DNA of 64,000 nucleotides from Leptolyngbya sp. PCC 7375 (GCF_000316115.1 NZ_JH993797.1:3706486-3770485); one strand, 5' to 3'. Counted from the first letter of the stretch, positions 34,491 to 43,893 are shown. Program-made: numbers and translations. Notes: generated by a model from the sequence alone, not told the origin.

Positions 34491-35468
34491 TTGACTAAAA
34501 TCAGTTCAAAATTTAGTGCTTATGTACCATCCCTTATTATAGTCGTTGGCCCAACGGCATCGGGGAAATCTGGCCTAGCGTTGCAGATAGCTCAGCGGTT
34601 AAATGGGGTGATTTTGGGAGCAGATTCACGTCAGGTATACCGTGAGTTTGATATTGGTACGGCAAAGCCATCCTTAGTAGAACAACAGCAGGTACCTCAC
34701 TATCTAATTGATATATGTGAGCCGACTGAAACTTTAACAGTTGCTGATTATCAAGCCAAGGCCCAGGAATTAATTCAGCAGATACACGTACAGCACGAGC
34801 AGATACCGCTATTGGTAGGTGGCACTGGATTATATGTAAATGCGATCGCAAAAGGTTTAATTATTCCTCGTGTTGCACCTCAACCAAATCTGCGTCAGCA
34901 ACTGACTGAGTTGGGTCAACCCCAGTGTTATGCCTTTTTACAACAAGTAGACCCGGCAGCGACTCAGCGGATTCACCCTAATGATGCCGTTCGCACCCTG
35001 CGTGCATTAGAGGTTTACTATGCGACTGGACGTACTATTTCGGCCCAACAGGGCGAAAATCCACCGAACTATCCCCTTATATACGTGGGCTTGGACTGTG
35101 GTGAGGACCTACGTCAGCGCATTGCTCAACGCACCCACCATATGATAGACGCTGGCTTGGTGGATGAGGTGCACACCTTGATCAATCGTTACGGTGCGGA
35201 TTTGCCGCTATTAGACACGCTGGGATATGCGGAGATTAAACAGCATTTGGCAGGGGATGTGAGTTTAGCGGAAGCGACTGTTTTGGTGATTCGTCATACG
35301 CAGCAGTTTGCTAAGCGGCAACGGACTTGGTTTAGGAAGGAAAAGGCGATTGAGTGGTTTGATGCTACTGCACCTGATTTGATTGATAGGGTTTGGGATT
35401 ATTTGCAATTTCAGGAGGTTGGAGTGGAGGCAAAACCGGCTGCGTGGGGGCCTTCTGTGTTTCCTTAG
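34491..35468 (+). CDS. miaA: tRNA dimethylallyltransferase
   Basis: The 325-aa protein transfers a dimethylallyl group to A37 of tRNAs reading UNN codons. It has the P-loop VVGPTASGKSGLALQIA, ADSRQVYREFDIGTAKPS, VGGTGLYVNAI and the C-terminal DTLGYAEIKQHLAG. No ATG is available upstream of the P-loop in frame. The TTG at 34491 is the likely start. The last 14 codons (from about EAKPAAWGPSVFP) fall in a repeat also found 200 bp downstream, so the natural C-terminus has been changed by a repeat insertion or duplication. Confidence 0.96.
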   Translation: MTKISSKFSAYVPSLIIVVGPTASGKSGLALQIAQRLNGVILGADSRQVYREFDIGTAKPSLVEQQQVPHYLIDICEPTETLTVADYQAKAQELIQQIHVQHEQIPLLVGGTGLYVNAIAKGLIIPRVAPQPNLRQQLTELGQPQCYAFLQQVDPAATQRIHPNDAVRTLRALEVYYATGRTISAQQGENPPNYPLIYVGLDCGEDLRQRIAQRTHHMIDAGLVDEVHTLINRYGADLPLLDTLGYAEIKQHLAGDVSLAEATVLVIRHTQQFAKRQRTWFRKEKAIEWFDATAPDLIDRVWDYLQFQEVGVEAKPAAWGPSVFP

Positions 35469-35666
35469 CCCCGGTTAAAAATGGACAATCCCGTAGGGGC
35501 ACTCCTTTATGGATGCCCTTCGATACCGGGCACTATCGGTCAGGATTTCGTATTACACCCTCGGGTCTGAACGAATTGATTGCAGGGATAGCTGTGAGTA
35601 TGTGTTTATTTAGCTTTTCGGCTAGATGCAAAACCGGCTGCGTGGGGTCCCTCCGTGTTCCCCACA
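35427..35666 (+). repeat. Direct repeat AAAACCGGCTGCGTGGGG, two copies
   Basis: A stretch of about 33 bp beginning GCAAAACCGGCTGCGTGGGG occurs at about 35430-35463, inside the 3' end of miaA, and again at about 35628-35662. Short hairpins follow the second copy (CTAGGGCG...CGCCCTAG near 35674-35695). The pattern looks like an interspersed cyanobacterial repeat. Confidence 0.75.
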
Positions 35667-36168
35667 CCCCCTGGCTAGGGCGTTCCGCCGCCCTAGAACC
35701 CACGGACCAGAGGGTTACGGAATGTAGCGTAGTTGACTGAAAGGGTTCTCGGTAACCCTTTTTAGAATTTTGAGCTCGATCGCCCAAAATTCTAAAAAGG
35801 GTTATCCATGCGTATCTTTGGCTTTTGATCAACCAGAAAAGCGCTTCCATATCCGGAAGCTGGCATATTCTGCCTTAAAAAGCTTTCTACAGGAAAACAG
35901 AACAACTTATCCCTTTTACGGTGTGGAGCGAATGCGGAACAGCGTAATTCCCATCACCGTAACCAGTGCAACCACCTTAAGCAATTCACTGACCACCTTT
36001 TTCATGCAAGGGGCCTGGGGACGTTGAGGTCCCCAGATCCGGGGGGTTTCAGGGGGGAAAGCCCTGAGCAACCCTCCTCCCCACCCACCAACCGATTCAA
36101 ACACTATCCACACATCTCGTTTAATAGCAAACATTGCCGTTATTCCAGGGTATGCATAAAACATGCCC
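35469..36168. other. Repeat-rich intergenic region between miaA and mutL
   Basis: About 700 bp between the ends of two converging genes contains repeats and hairpins but no gene I can support. Runs such as GGGGACGTTGAGGTCCCC near 36010-36030 also form small palindromes. Confidence 0.6.
35753..35804. terminator. 20-bp perfect hairpin
   Basis: TAACCCTTTTTAGAATTTTG (35753-35772) is followed by a 12-base loop and its exact complement (35785-35804). It lies between converging genes and contains runs of T on either strand, so it could be a bidirectional terminator. It is much longer than a usual terminator and could also be a small mobile hairpin. Confidence 0.7.
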
Positions 36169-37821
36169 CTACTGCCTCAACCCATGACTCTTACCAATCA
36201 CCCAATGCCGCCGAAAATACCTCGACAAACTCGACTCCTCCAACGTCAAACAAATCGGCCGCCCATGGGGGCACGTCCTCGGATTCTTAGTCCGCTGCCA
36301 ATCATCCAACAACGCTTGCATTGTCTCTAACGTCAACGGCGTCCCATTGCGAATTGCCGTACGACAAGCCGTCGCCACCATCGCCTCATCAACATCTCCA
36401 CCTAAACTCAACTCCAGCAGAGCATCTGCGCAATCGTCTCGTTCAGCCAACGGTACCGGTACCGAACGCACAGCCCAAAGGTTTTCACCAAACAGATCTA
36501 CCTCTAAACTCAACCGTCTCAACTGCTCAACCTGACGAGAACTCAGCTGACTCAAAATAATTGCAGGCTCGATCTCAACCGTTTGCCAACGCGATTTAAT
36601 TTGTTCGTAAATAACCCGCTCATGGGCAATGTGTTGCTCCACTAAACACATACCACCACTGTGCTCAGCCACTATATAGGTATCCTGAACCTGGGCAACA
36701 GCCTTGAGCTGACTGGGTAGATTGTTATCACTCGGCCCATAATTAGCAGCCGTCTCAGCTGTCTTAAACAGTTGCTTAGTGCGCTGAGTTTGGGCACTGT
36801 CCGCCAAATTAGACAGCCGCAACGTCTTCTCAACCGCCAGGGCAATGCGATCGCACCACATGTCCGTATCTTGCAAATAAATCTCCGACTTGGCCGGATT
36901 ACGATTCCAGTCAATGTGCTCAGCTGGTACCCGCAAATGCAAAAAACACACGGGATAGCGATCTCGGGGTAACGTACGGCGAAAGTTATAGATCAACGAC
37001 TGTACTAAAACAGGAGCCGTCACCGTTCGTCCATTAATCGCCACCCGTACCCAGTCCGGACGTCCTCGATGACAGCGATCCGGCAATCCCACCAACAGGT
37101 TCAACTGCCCATGCGCACACCCCAAATCATCAGCCGTCAAACTCACGTTCGCTAAATCATGGACCGTCACATCCCGCAGAATCTGAGGCAGAATAGTTTT
37201 CGCCGTAGACCCCGGCCACAGGGTAAACCAGTCGCGGTCAGTGTGGGCCACCTGCCAGGTGACTTGGGGATGACACAGGGCTAACTGCTGCACAGTTTGT
37301 TGCACCTGGCGTAGCTGTTGGGCCACAGACGGCAACACCTGACGACGATTAGGTAATCGTGTAAAAAGATTATCAGCGGTGACAATGGTGCCAGGCGCGA
37401 TCGCAACTTCCTCAATCTCTGTCACCGTTCCTTCTACACCATAATGCACACGCCAACCCACAGCCCCAGCCACCCGGCTACGAATTTCTAAGTCCGATAG
37501 CTGCGCCAAACTATGCAGCGCCTCACCCCGAAACCCCAGACTCTGAATTTGACTTAGATCATCACAGGTGCGAATCTTGCTGGTGCTATGGGCCGTGGCC
37601 GCTTGTTCTAAGTCAGCACGGGAGATACCCATGCCATTATCCGTCACCCGAACCCGCCACACCTCTGGCCACAAATGAATCACAATCCTGGTAGCCCCAG
37701 CATCCAGCGCATTTTCCGACAGCTCTCGCACAACAGCCGCCAGGGAATCAATCACTTCCCCAGCAGCAATCAGGCTGATCACATCCTGAGATAAACGTTG
37801 GATAGGTGAGACGGTGGTAAT
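36169..37821 (-). CDS. mutL: DNA mismatch repair protein MutL, probable ATT start
   Basis: The protein is MutL, the ATPase that couples MutS mismatch recognition to downstream repair. It has the GHKL motifs ELSENALDAGATRI, VTDNGMGISRADL and SLGFRGEALHSLAQL, and a C-terminal dimerisation region with ACRTAIRNGTPLT and CPHGRPICLTLE. The first in-frame standard start, a GTG at 37782, would delete the conserved N-terminal helix (SPIQRLSQDVISLIAAGEV). The frame runs upstream to an ATT at 37821 preceded by AGGGAG eight bases away, giving about 550 aa. I therefore take ATT as the start. The gene converges with miaA. Confidence 0.9.
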   Translation of the reverse strand: MTTVSPIQRLSQDVISLIAAGEVIDSLAAVVRELSENALDAGATRIVIHLWPEVWRVRVTDNGMGISRADLEQAATAHSTSKIRTCDDLSQIQSLGFRGEALHSLAQLSDLEIRSRVAGAVGWRVHYGVEGTVTEIEEVAIAPGTIVTADNLFTRLPNRRQVLPSVAQQLRQVQQTVQQLALCHPQVTWQVAHTDRDWFTLWPGSTAKTILPQILRDVTVHDLANVSLTADDLGCAHGQLNLLVGLPDRCHRGRPDWVRVAINGRTVTAPVLVQSLIYNFRRTLPRDRYPVCFLHLRVPAEHIDWNRNPAKSEIYLQDTDMWCDRIALAVEKTLRLSNLADSAQTQRTKQLFKTAETAANYGPSDNNLPSQLKAVAQVQDTYIVAEHSGGMCLVEQHIAHERVIYEQIKSRWQTVEIEPAIILSQLSSRQVEQLRRLSLEVDLFGENLWAVRSVPVPLAERDDCADALLELSLGGDVDEAMVATACRTAIRNGTPLTLETMQALLDDWQRTKNPRTCPHGRPICLTLEESSLSRYFRRHWVIGKSHGLRQ

Positions 37822-37936
37822 GGTAAAGGCTCCCTAATGTTGATGTTCTTCTAACGCTATCGCGAAAACCACCTATCCCCCACTCCCCACCCCCCTCCTC
37901 TGAGGTACCATAACGGCACCTAATCGGTTCAACGCA

Positions 37937-38539
37937 ATGATGTCAGAGACCTACAAGTCAACAGCAATTGCCAAAATTCAAGACCAGAAAGCCCAAATGC
38001 GTCGGTCTCTGCTGAAGGCACGCCAGGCGCTGCCACCCCAAGTGTGGCAGCAAAAGTGCGATCGCATTTGCACCCATTTAGCCCAATGGCCAACCTTACA
38101 AAACGCACGAACAATATTGGCTTACTGTAGCTTTCGTAATGAGCCAGACCTGGAAAGCTTGCTGGCTCAACAGCGATCTTGGGGACTCCCACGCTGTCAG
38201 GGCAAAGAGCTGATTTGGCATCGATGGTTTCCCACCTGTGGTTGGCCATTACGCTCTGGCACATACGGCATCACCGAACCCGATCCAACATCACCCTTGG
38301 TAGATCCTCGCCGGGTAGATGTAATTTTGGTCCCAGCCGTTGCCTGCGATGTCAGAGGATATCGCTTAGGCTATGGCGGAGGATTTTATGACCGCATGCT
38401 CAGCCAAACCAGCTGGCAAGGTAAAACGACAATCGGCATTGTATTTGAATTTGCTCGCCTGCCCGAGATCCCTAAAAACCGCTGGGACTGTCCTTTAGAT
38501 GGCATCTGTACCGAAAGTGGTCTCTTTCTCGCCAGCTAA
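37937..38539 (+). CDS. 5-formyltetrahydrofolate cyclo-ligase
   Basis: The 200-aa protein converts 5-formyl-THF to 5,10-methenyl-THF with ATP. It has the N-terminal Arg/Lys substrate region (KAQMRRSLLKARQALP), ILAYCSFRNEPDL, VDVILVPAVACDVRGYRLGYGGGFYDRML, which is the family signature, and a late GIVFEFARLPEIP. It is the usual length. An ATG pair lies at 37937/37940. It converges with the oxidoreductase gene. Confidence 0.95.
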   Translation: MMSETYKSTAIAKIQDQKAQMRRSLLKARQALPPQVWQQKCDRICTHLAQWPTLQNARTILAYCSFRNEPDLESLLAQQRSWGLPRCQGKELIWHRWFPTCGWPLRSGTYGITEPDPTSPLVDPRRVDVILVPAVACDVRGYRLGYGGGFYDRMLSQTSWQGKTTIGIVFEFARLPEIPKNRWDCPLDGICTESGLFLAS

Positions 38540-38561
38540 ATACCAGCTTAGGGGGCAAATC

Positions 38562-39596
38562 TCAGGCAACCTCAGACTCAACACCTGACAGCACTAATTT
38601 CCCAACCATCTTTCCAGACTCCAAACGCTCATGGGCCTTAGCTAAATTAGCCGCATTCATAGCTCCCAGATGTTCCGTCATCGTAGTTTTAACAATACCC
38701 TGATCCACTAATTGCGCCACTTGATTCAGTAACATATGCTGAGAGATCATATCGCCTGTCCCATACAGCGCTTTGGTAAACATAAACTCCCAGGCAAAGG
38801 TGACACTCTTGTTCTTCAACAGATTAAGATCAGGGGGTTCTTTAGTCGAAACAACAGCACAAATACTACCCTGGGGCTTAATCACATCGGCCATCACCTG
38901 CCAGTAGTGATTAGTATCATTAAGGCAAAGAATATAATCAACAGCAGCAACACCAAGCCGTTCAAGCTCAACTCGCAAGTCTCCATGGTGATTGACACAG
39001 CGAGATGCACCCAACTGCATACACCACTGTCTTGACACATCTCTGGAAGCCGTTGCAATCACCCGTAAACCAGCATACTTTGCCAGCTGGATGGCCATAG
39101 AACCCACCCCACCTGCGCCACCAATAATTAAAATATTGGCATCATTACTGCGAGGTTCAGGAGAAATATTTAAACGTTCAAAAAGAGATTCCCAGGCAGT
39201 AATGGTCGTTAGCGGCAGCGCGGCAGATTCCTCAAAGGACAAGCTCCTGGGCTTATGCCCCACAATCCGCTCATCCACCCAATGATATTCACTGTTACAT
39301 CCCTGTCGTGCAATACTACCGGCGTAGTAAACGTCATCTCCAGGCTTGAACAGCGTCACCCGCTCACCTACAGCAGTCACCACACCCGCCACATCCCAAC
39401 CTAAAATCTTAGGAGTCATCAACCGCCCTTGCACAGAGGCCCGCATCTTACAATCAATGGGGTTCACAGATACGGCCCGCACCTGCACCTGCAAATCTCG
39501 CTGACCAGGAGATAACTCACTGAGGTAACACTCAGCAAAACAATCAGGATGCCCCGTCGGCAAAAATTGATTAACACCAAACGCTTTGATCATCAT
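38562..39596 (-). CDS. Zinc-type alcohol dehydrogenase / quinone oxidoreductase family protein
   Basis: The 344-aa MDR-family protein has the N-terminal catalytic-like domain (VSVNPIDCKMRASVQGR, ILGWDVAGVVTAVGERV) and an NADPH-binding Rossmann fold with ANILIIGGAGGVGSMAIQLAKYAG, in which GGAGGVGS is the nucleotide-binding motif. The structural zinc Cys cluster of true alcohol dehydrogenases is absent, and PIDCKMR is typical of the quinone-reductase-like subfamily annotated as zinc-binding alcohol dehydrogenase family protein. It probably reduces enones or quinones. The substrate is unknown. Confidence 0.9.
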   Translation of the reverse strand: MMIKAFGVNQFLPTGHPDCFAECYLSELSPGQRDLQVQVRAVSVNPIDCKMRASVQGRLMTPKILGWDVAGVVTAVGERVTLFKPGDDVYYAGSIARQGCNSEYHWVDERIVGHKPRSLSFEESAALPLTTITAWESLFERLNISPEPRSNDANILIIGGAGGVGSMAIQLAKYAGLRVIATASRDVSRQWCMQLGASRCVNHHGDLRVELERLGVAAVDYILCLNDTNHYWQVMADVIKPQGSICAVVSTKEPPDLNLLKNKSVTFAWEFMFTKALYGTGDMISQHMLLNQVAQLVDQGIVKTTMTEHLGAMNAANLAKAHERLESGKMVGKLVLSGVESEVA

Positions 39597-40101
39597 GACA
39601 ACTATGGGAACACCTTACCGAGATCGCAACATACCTCCCCCTCACTTAGATAGTCACCGATCCAGGCCAAAAGATGCCATAAAATACTACAAAGCATCAA
39701 TTCATGACAAATGAGGCGGCTATTGCCATAGAAAAAACCAGATATAGTTACTCACATACTAACAAAAAGGGAAACAAAACAGTATACGAATACACATGTC
39801 AATCCATTGATTAATACAAAAAAGTCTTCTAGCTGACAGACTAACTACACAACAATGTGGTTATACTCAGAATTGAAAGCACCACATACACTTCACCAAC
39901 GGGTCTTTCATTTATTCTACAAGCAGATAAAATATTGTTTTTTCTGCTTTAATAACCTAAAAATCATCTTGCTTGATGTAGCCTAAGCTACTTACCCAAA
40001 GTTTGTCGGAGAAATTATTGGTTTGGGCAGTTCCATTAAGTTTTTTGTGGTTTTGTCTGATACTGTAAAGCTTGTTATATTGCTATTTTCTCGGAACAAC
40101 A
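39597..40101. other. Long AT-rich region upstream of the cyclase gene
   Basis: About 500 bp separate the oxidoreductase start from the divergent cyclase gene. I find no reading frame or RNA gene I can support. It likely contains promoters for both genes. Confidence 0.45.
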
Positions 40102-41874
40102 ATGGCAAATACCCCCCCAGCTGTTAAAGCGTTTATCTCGGCATACGACAGTGAGCCTTTGGCGTACCAAAATTTGGACGGTGCCATTGAAGCTGTTTGC
40201 TGTGGCGAGGTTTTTAGAAGTTTAATTCTCGCATTGGTAAATAGTCCCGCCTTCTCCGAAGAACTGGGCAAAGAGTTTGAGGCAGCAGGTGCGATCGCAG
40301 GTTTATCAGCCTGTCGCAGTTTACGCAGTTGCTTAAACTTCTCCATCAGTCGATTTTTTGGACTGTTGGCAGAAGTAATTTCTGCATTTGATCAAACAGC
40401 TGGGGAGGAATGGAGTACATTTGCAAATCGAGTACACCAGTCAAATCTGGGGGGTAGCAAGCTGTTAGAGCGTCTGCTGCGAAGCGCTGACAGAAATTTC
40501 TATCAAAACCTGGCCGCAAATTTGGTTGACGAAAATCCCCACGCAGTTTACCCAACGTCTAGCTACCGTGAGAGTCAGGCCTCTGTGGTCAGCACCGATG
40601 ACGATCAGATCATCGAAGCTGTAATGACATCACGGACATTCACGTCAATTCGTGTAGTTGAAAACTGTTTGGACCCCGAAGAAACAGTCTTGAGAGACAT
40701 GTACATTGCCCATGGGCGATGCGTTTGCATGGTCGACCAAAATGTCGAAAATTACTACGGGGAGCAAATCGAGAAATATTTCAAGCACCACGGTATTCAC
40801 CTGGAAAAACTAGTTTACCGAGCCATGGAAGTGGATAAAGGCATCCATACCGTGGAACGGATGCTCGGTGACTTCAAAATGATTGGCGTCTGTCGTAACG
40901 AACCTGTACTCATCATTGGTGGTGGTGTTTTGACTGATACTGGCGGTTTAGCCTGCGCTCTCTATCACCGCAACACGCCTTATGTCATGCTTTCCACGTC
41001 CATTGTGGCAGGCATTGATGCAGGTCCTTCTCCTCGCACCTGCTGCGATGGATTTGGTTATAAGAATCTCTTTGGGGCCTACCATGCACCTGTGCTCTCC
41101 CTCACCGATCGCTCATTCTTTAAGACATTGCGGGAAGGGTGGTTGCGCCACGGCATTGCCGAGATTATCAAAATGGCAACCGTCAAGAATATTGAGCTGT
41201 TTGAGTATTTAGAACAGGCTGGTCCTGAATTGATTGAGACTCGCTTTGGGACTCTCAACTGTACGCCTGGAGTAGACATCAGTGTTCTTTCTCAGAAAAT
41301 TCTGGGGGCAGCCTTGAGAAGCTACGTTGAAGCTGAGTACGACAACCTTTATGAGACTCACCAGTGTCGTCCCCACGCCTACGGCCACACTTGGTCACCC
41401 GGTTTCGAAATTGAAGCTGGCCTGTTGCACGGTCATGCCGTAGCCATTGGCATGGGCTTTGGCGCATATGTAAGCTACCGCGATAACTGGATCACGGCTG
41501 ATGAGTTCCATCGGATTCTTCGCCTGATCAGTTCCTTTGGGTTAAGCCTTTGGAATGACGTACTACTTAACAACGACACGCTCTGGGCCTCTCAAGAAAA
41601 GATTGTTCAGAAACGGGGTGGCAACTTAGCTGCGCCCCTACCCAAGGGTGAAATTGGTAAGTGCGGCTATCTCAACTCCATGACGCAAGATCAACTGTAC
41701 GCAGCGATTAGCACCTATCGTGAGATCTGCCAAGACTATCCACGTCAGGGAGTTGGCATCGATCCACTTTGCAGCGATGTTGGCCTCGAAGATCCATCTA
41801 CAGTTGGCCACAGCCTGATGGAAACTGTCAAAACCCACTCTACAGAACCAACTGAGCTGCTATCTCCTGTATAA
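40102..41874 (+). CDS. Sedoheptulose-7-phosphate cyclase-like enzyme (dehydroquinate synthase superfamily), with N-terminal extension
   Basis: From about residue 190 on, the 590-aa protein is a sugar-phosphate cyclase of the dehydroquinate synthase superfamily: VLIIGGGVLTDTGGLACALY (NAD site), TSIVAGIDAGPSPRTCCDG, and the metal ligands in HGIAEIIKMATV (Glu), HAYGHTWSPGFE (His) and LLHGHAVAIGM (His). The PSPRTCCDGFGYKN segment is unlike DHQ synthase and resembles sedoheptulose-7-phosphate cyclases, possibly the 2-epi-valiolone synthase (EVS) branch. These make C7-cyclitols. The first 190 residues form a helical extension I do not recognise. A putative glycosyltransferase gene follows 92 bp later. 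I chose the ATG at 40102 over a TTG at 40072. Confidence 0.85.
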   Translation: MANTPPAVKAFISAYDSEPLAYQNLDGAIEAVCCGEVFRSLILALVNSPAFSEELGKEFEAAGAIAGLSACRSLRSCLNFSISRFFGLLAEVISAFDQTAGEEWSTFANRVHQSNLGGSKLLERLLRSADRNFYQNLAANLVDENPHAVYPTSSYRESQASVVSTDDDQIIEAVMTSRTFTSIRVVENCLDPEETVLRDMYIAHGRCVCMVDQNVENYYGEQIEKYFKHHGIHLEKLVYRAMEVDKGIHTVERMLGDFKMIGVCRNEPVLIIGGGVLTDTGGLACALYHRNTPYVMLSTSIVAGIDAGPSPRTCCDGFGYKNLFGAYHAPVLSLTDRSFFKTLREGWLRHGIAEIIKMATVKNIELFEYLEQAGPELIETRFGTLNCTPGVDISVLSQKILGAALRSYVEAEYDNLYETHQCRPHAYGHTWSPGFEIEAGLLHGHAVAIGMGFGAYVSYRDNWITADEFHRILRLISSFGLSLWNDVLLNNDTLWASQEKIVQKRGGNLAAPLPKGEIGKCGYLNSMTQDQLYAAISTYREICQDYPRQGVGIDPLCSDVGLEDPSTVGHSLMETVKTHSTEPTELLSPV

Positions 41875-41966
41875 ATGATTCTAGGAGATTAGTATAAAAC
41901 AACGGTCGTGGCCTCTATTTAGGAGGTCGCGATCGCGTCCAGTTAATCCCAATGCTTTGAGAACCT

Positions 41967-42992
41967 ATGGCACACCCACCTTTTGATATTGTCATCCCCC
42001 TCTTTCGTACTCGATGGAATACACGGGCGGTCATGGAAGGGCTCACCCATCATTATCAGCCTCGCTCAATACATATCATCACCCTACCTACAGAAGTAGC
42101 TAGTCTCCAGGAAAAGTCTCAAGGCTGGGAAACCGCCCCGATCCATATTCACAACGAAGAAATCTTTTTCCAGGCAAGTGGGCTGACCAAAACAGTCATC
42201 TGTGAAGAGCTCAATTTAGGCAAGTCTTTGTATAACCCTGGCTGGTTTTATCAGCAGCTTCTAAAACTAGGGGCATTTGAAGGCATCCCTGATCTCAGCG
42301 AATGGTATCTAGTGTGGGACAGTGATCTACTCCCAGCCGCAACCTGGCCTGCATTTCGTGGTGAGGATACGACCTTAGAACATACCTTTGCACTGCTACA
42401 ACACAACAAATATGGCAATCCTGTCATTGTTGGCAAATGGGATACCTGGATTCGCACCGTGTTAGGTGTAACACCACTGACAGATGAAACTGGCACGTTT
42501 ATCCCCCATCACATGTGGTTCAAGCAAGAACACCTCAAAACATTTGCCCAGCGCATCAATTATCATTACACATCGACCGATCACTGGCTCTCCCTAATGA
42601 TGCGTTCAGCCAATGATTTTGGCACATTTAGTGAGTATTGGGCCTATGTTTCTTGGGTTGCTACTCAAGCCCCAACAGACATCGCATTTTATCCCTATGC
42701 TCAGTATGGTGAGACCACTGAGCGCTTCTTTGATGATGGAACTGGCATGTTTTCAACGTCTCTTAGAAAGTATCTCTCCACTGCCTCTGTTGGACCAGAT
42801 GATGGATTCTCCCCTTCTTATGAAGAGGTCAGCACATTCATTCAAACAGAATATGGTGCAGATGCCTTACCCTCATCTCTAGCCTTTGAGAGCAGCCCTC
42901 GCCATTTAAAGAAAAATAGCGAAAATATGCACATCGAGGAACAACGTTCTCGTTGGAATCCTCGTATGGTAGAGGAAGCGGCTACAGTTTAA
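41967..42992 (+). CDS. Putative glycosyltransferase (DUF6492-like)
   Basis: The 341-aa protein begins FDIVIPLFRTRWNTRAVMEGL, as glycosyltransferases often do, and has WYLVWDSDLLPA, a DxD-type metal motif, followed by a FIPHHMWFKQEHL segment and HYTSTDHWLSLM. This pattern resembles the DUF6492 family of predicted glycosyltransferases. No signal peptide or membrane span is seen. It lies 92 bp after the cyclase gene in the same direction, suggesting it modifies the cyclitol product, but its donor and acceptor are unknown. Confidence 0.65.
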   Translation: MAHPPFDIVIPLFRTRWNTRAVMEGLTHHYQPRSIHIITLPTEVASLQEKSQGWETAPIHIHNEEIFFQASGLTKTVICEELNLGKSLYNPGWFYQQLLKLGAFEGIPDLSEWYLVWDSDLLPAATWPAFRGEDTTLEHTFALLQHNKYGNPVIVGKWDTWIRTVLGVTPLTDETGTFIPHHMWFKQEHLKTFAQRINYHYTSTDHWLSLMMRSANDFGTFSEYWAYVSWVATQAPTDIAFYPYAQYGETTERFFDDGTGMFSTSLRKYLSTASVGPDDGFSPSYEEVSTFIQTEYGADALPSSLAFESSPRHLKKNSENMHIEEQRSRWNPRMVEEAATV

Positions 42993-42994
42993 TG

Positions 42995-43078
42995 AATGAT
43001 GCAGTGAAGAGTAAAGAGTAGGAAGTCAAGAGTCACTCTTCGTTCCTTTACTCTCCACCGCTTTACTCTTTATCCAGC
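42995..43078. repeat. GAAGAGT/ACTCTTC inverted motif between convergent genes
   Basis: The spacer contains GTGAAGAGTAAAGAGTAGGAAG followed by ACTCTTCGTTCC and CTTTACTC, which can fold into a hairpin and probably ends transcription of both converging genes. It is similar in composition to the spacer at 7729-7822. Confidence 0.5.
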
Positions 43079-43893
43079 TTCGCTGCTGCTTGCTTCACCT
43101 CATCTAACAGCTCCAAGGAAAGATGCAATCCGTTGAGGTCAATAGCACCAGCCTTGGGCTTGGGTTGAGGTCCATGGTAATCACTACCGCCAGTCATGAG
43201 TAAGTCGTACTGTGCACAAAGTTCTTCGAGAACCTGCTCTTCACTAATGCTGTGCTGTGGGTGATACACTTCCACACCCATCAGACCTGCCTCAACCAAT
43301 TCTGGCAATACCTCTTCTACAATGCCACCTCTAAACAAATAGGGATGGGCCCACACAGGCACAGCACCACAGCTTCTTAGCAACTCTATCCCTTCTTGAG
43401 CAGTGAACTTATCGTAGGGGACATAGGCTGGACCATGATCGCCGATAAACCGCTGGAAGGCTTCTTGTGGAGATGTCACATGGCCCGCTGCCAGCAGTGC
43501 ATTAGCGATATGGGGGCGACCAGGGGCCATGGTACCCGGCATCGGTGGTAGTGCAATGGGAAAGCCTAACTCAGCCAGCTTATCTACCATTTTCTGAGCC
43601 CGGCGATGACGGCCCTGAATACGCTTGCTTAAGGGTGTTGCTAGCTTTTGTGGATCTGGGTAAAACCCCAGAATATGCATAGAACGCTCATTATAGGTCG
43701 TACTGAGTTCAATACCAGGGACTATTTCCAAATCGTAGGATTGAGCCGCTGAACGGGCTTCAGTCCACCCAGAAATTGTATCGTGATCGGTAATCGCCAA
43801 CGCTTTAACGCCTTTGGCCGCAGCCCGTTCCACCAGTTTTTGTGGTGTGAGGGTCCCGTCAGAAAAGGTGGTGTGGCAGTGGAGTTCAAGCAT
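43063..43893 (-). CDS. PHP-domain metal-dependent phosphoesterase (TrpH/RNase AM-like)
   Basis: The protein of about 276 aa has all PHP motifs: LELHCHTTFSDG (motif I), AITDHDTISGW (motif II), VPGIELSTTYNERSMHILGF, VWAHPYLF and a closing GGSDYHGP. Relatives hydrolyse nucleoside 3',5'-bisphosphates or trim RNA 5' ends. The frame extends upstream to a TTG at 43980, but the conserved start is the ATG at 43893 directly before LELHCH. Confidence 0.9.
   Translation of the reverse strand: MLELHCHTTFSDGTLTPQKLVERAAAKGVKALAITDHDTISGWTEARSAAQSYDLEIVPGIELSTTYNERSMHILGFYPDPQKLATPLSKRIQGRHRRAQKMVDKLAELGFPIALPPMPGTMAPGRPHIANALLAAGHVTSPQEAFQRFIGDHGPAYVPYDKFTAQEGIELLRSCGAVPVWAHPYLFRGGIVEEVLPELVEAGLMGVEVYHPQHSISEEQVLEELCAQYDLLMTGGSDYHGPQPKPKAGAIDLNGLHLSLELLDEVKQAAAKLDKE

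Noticed and set aside
35393..36290. Several short frames in the miaA-mutL interval and across the mutL 3' end
   Set aside because: They read through interspersed repeats, hairpins or the antisense of mutL, and none has a plausible start region or conserved features.
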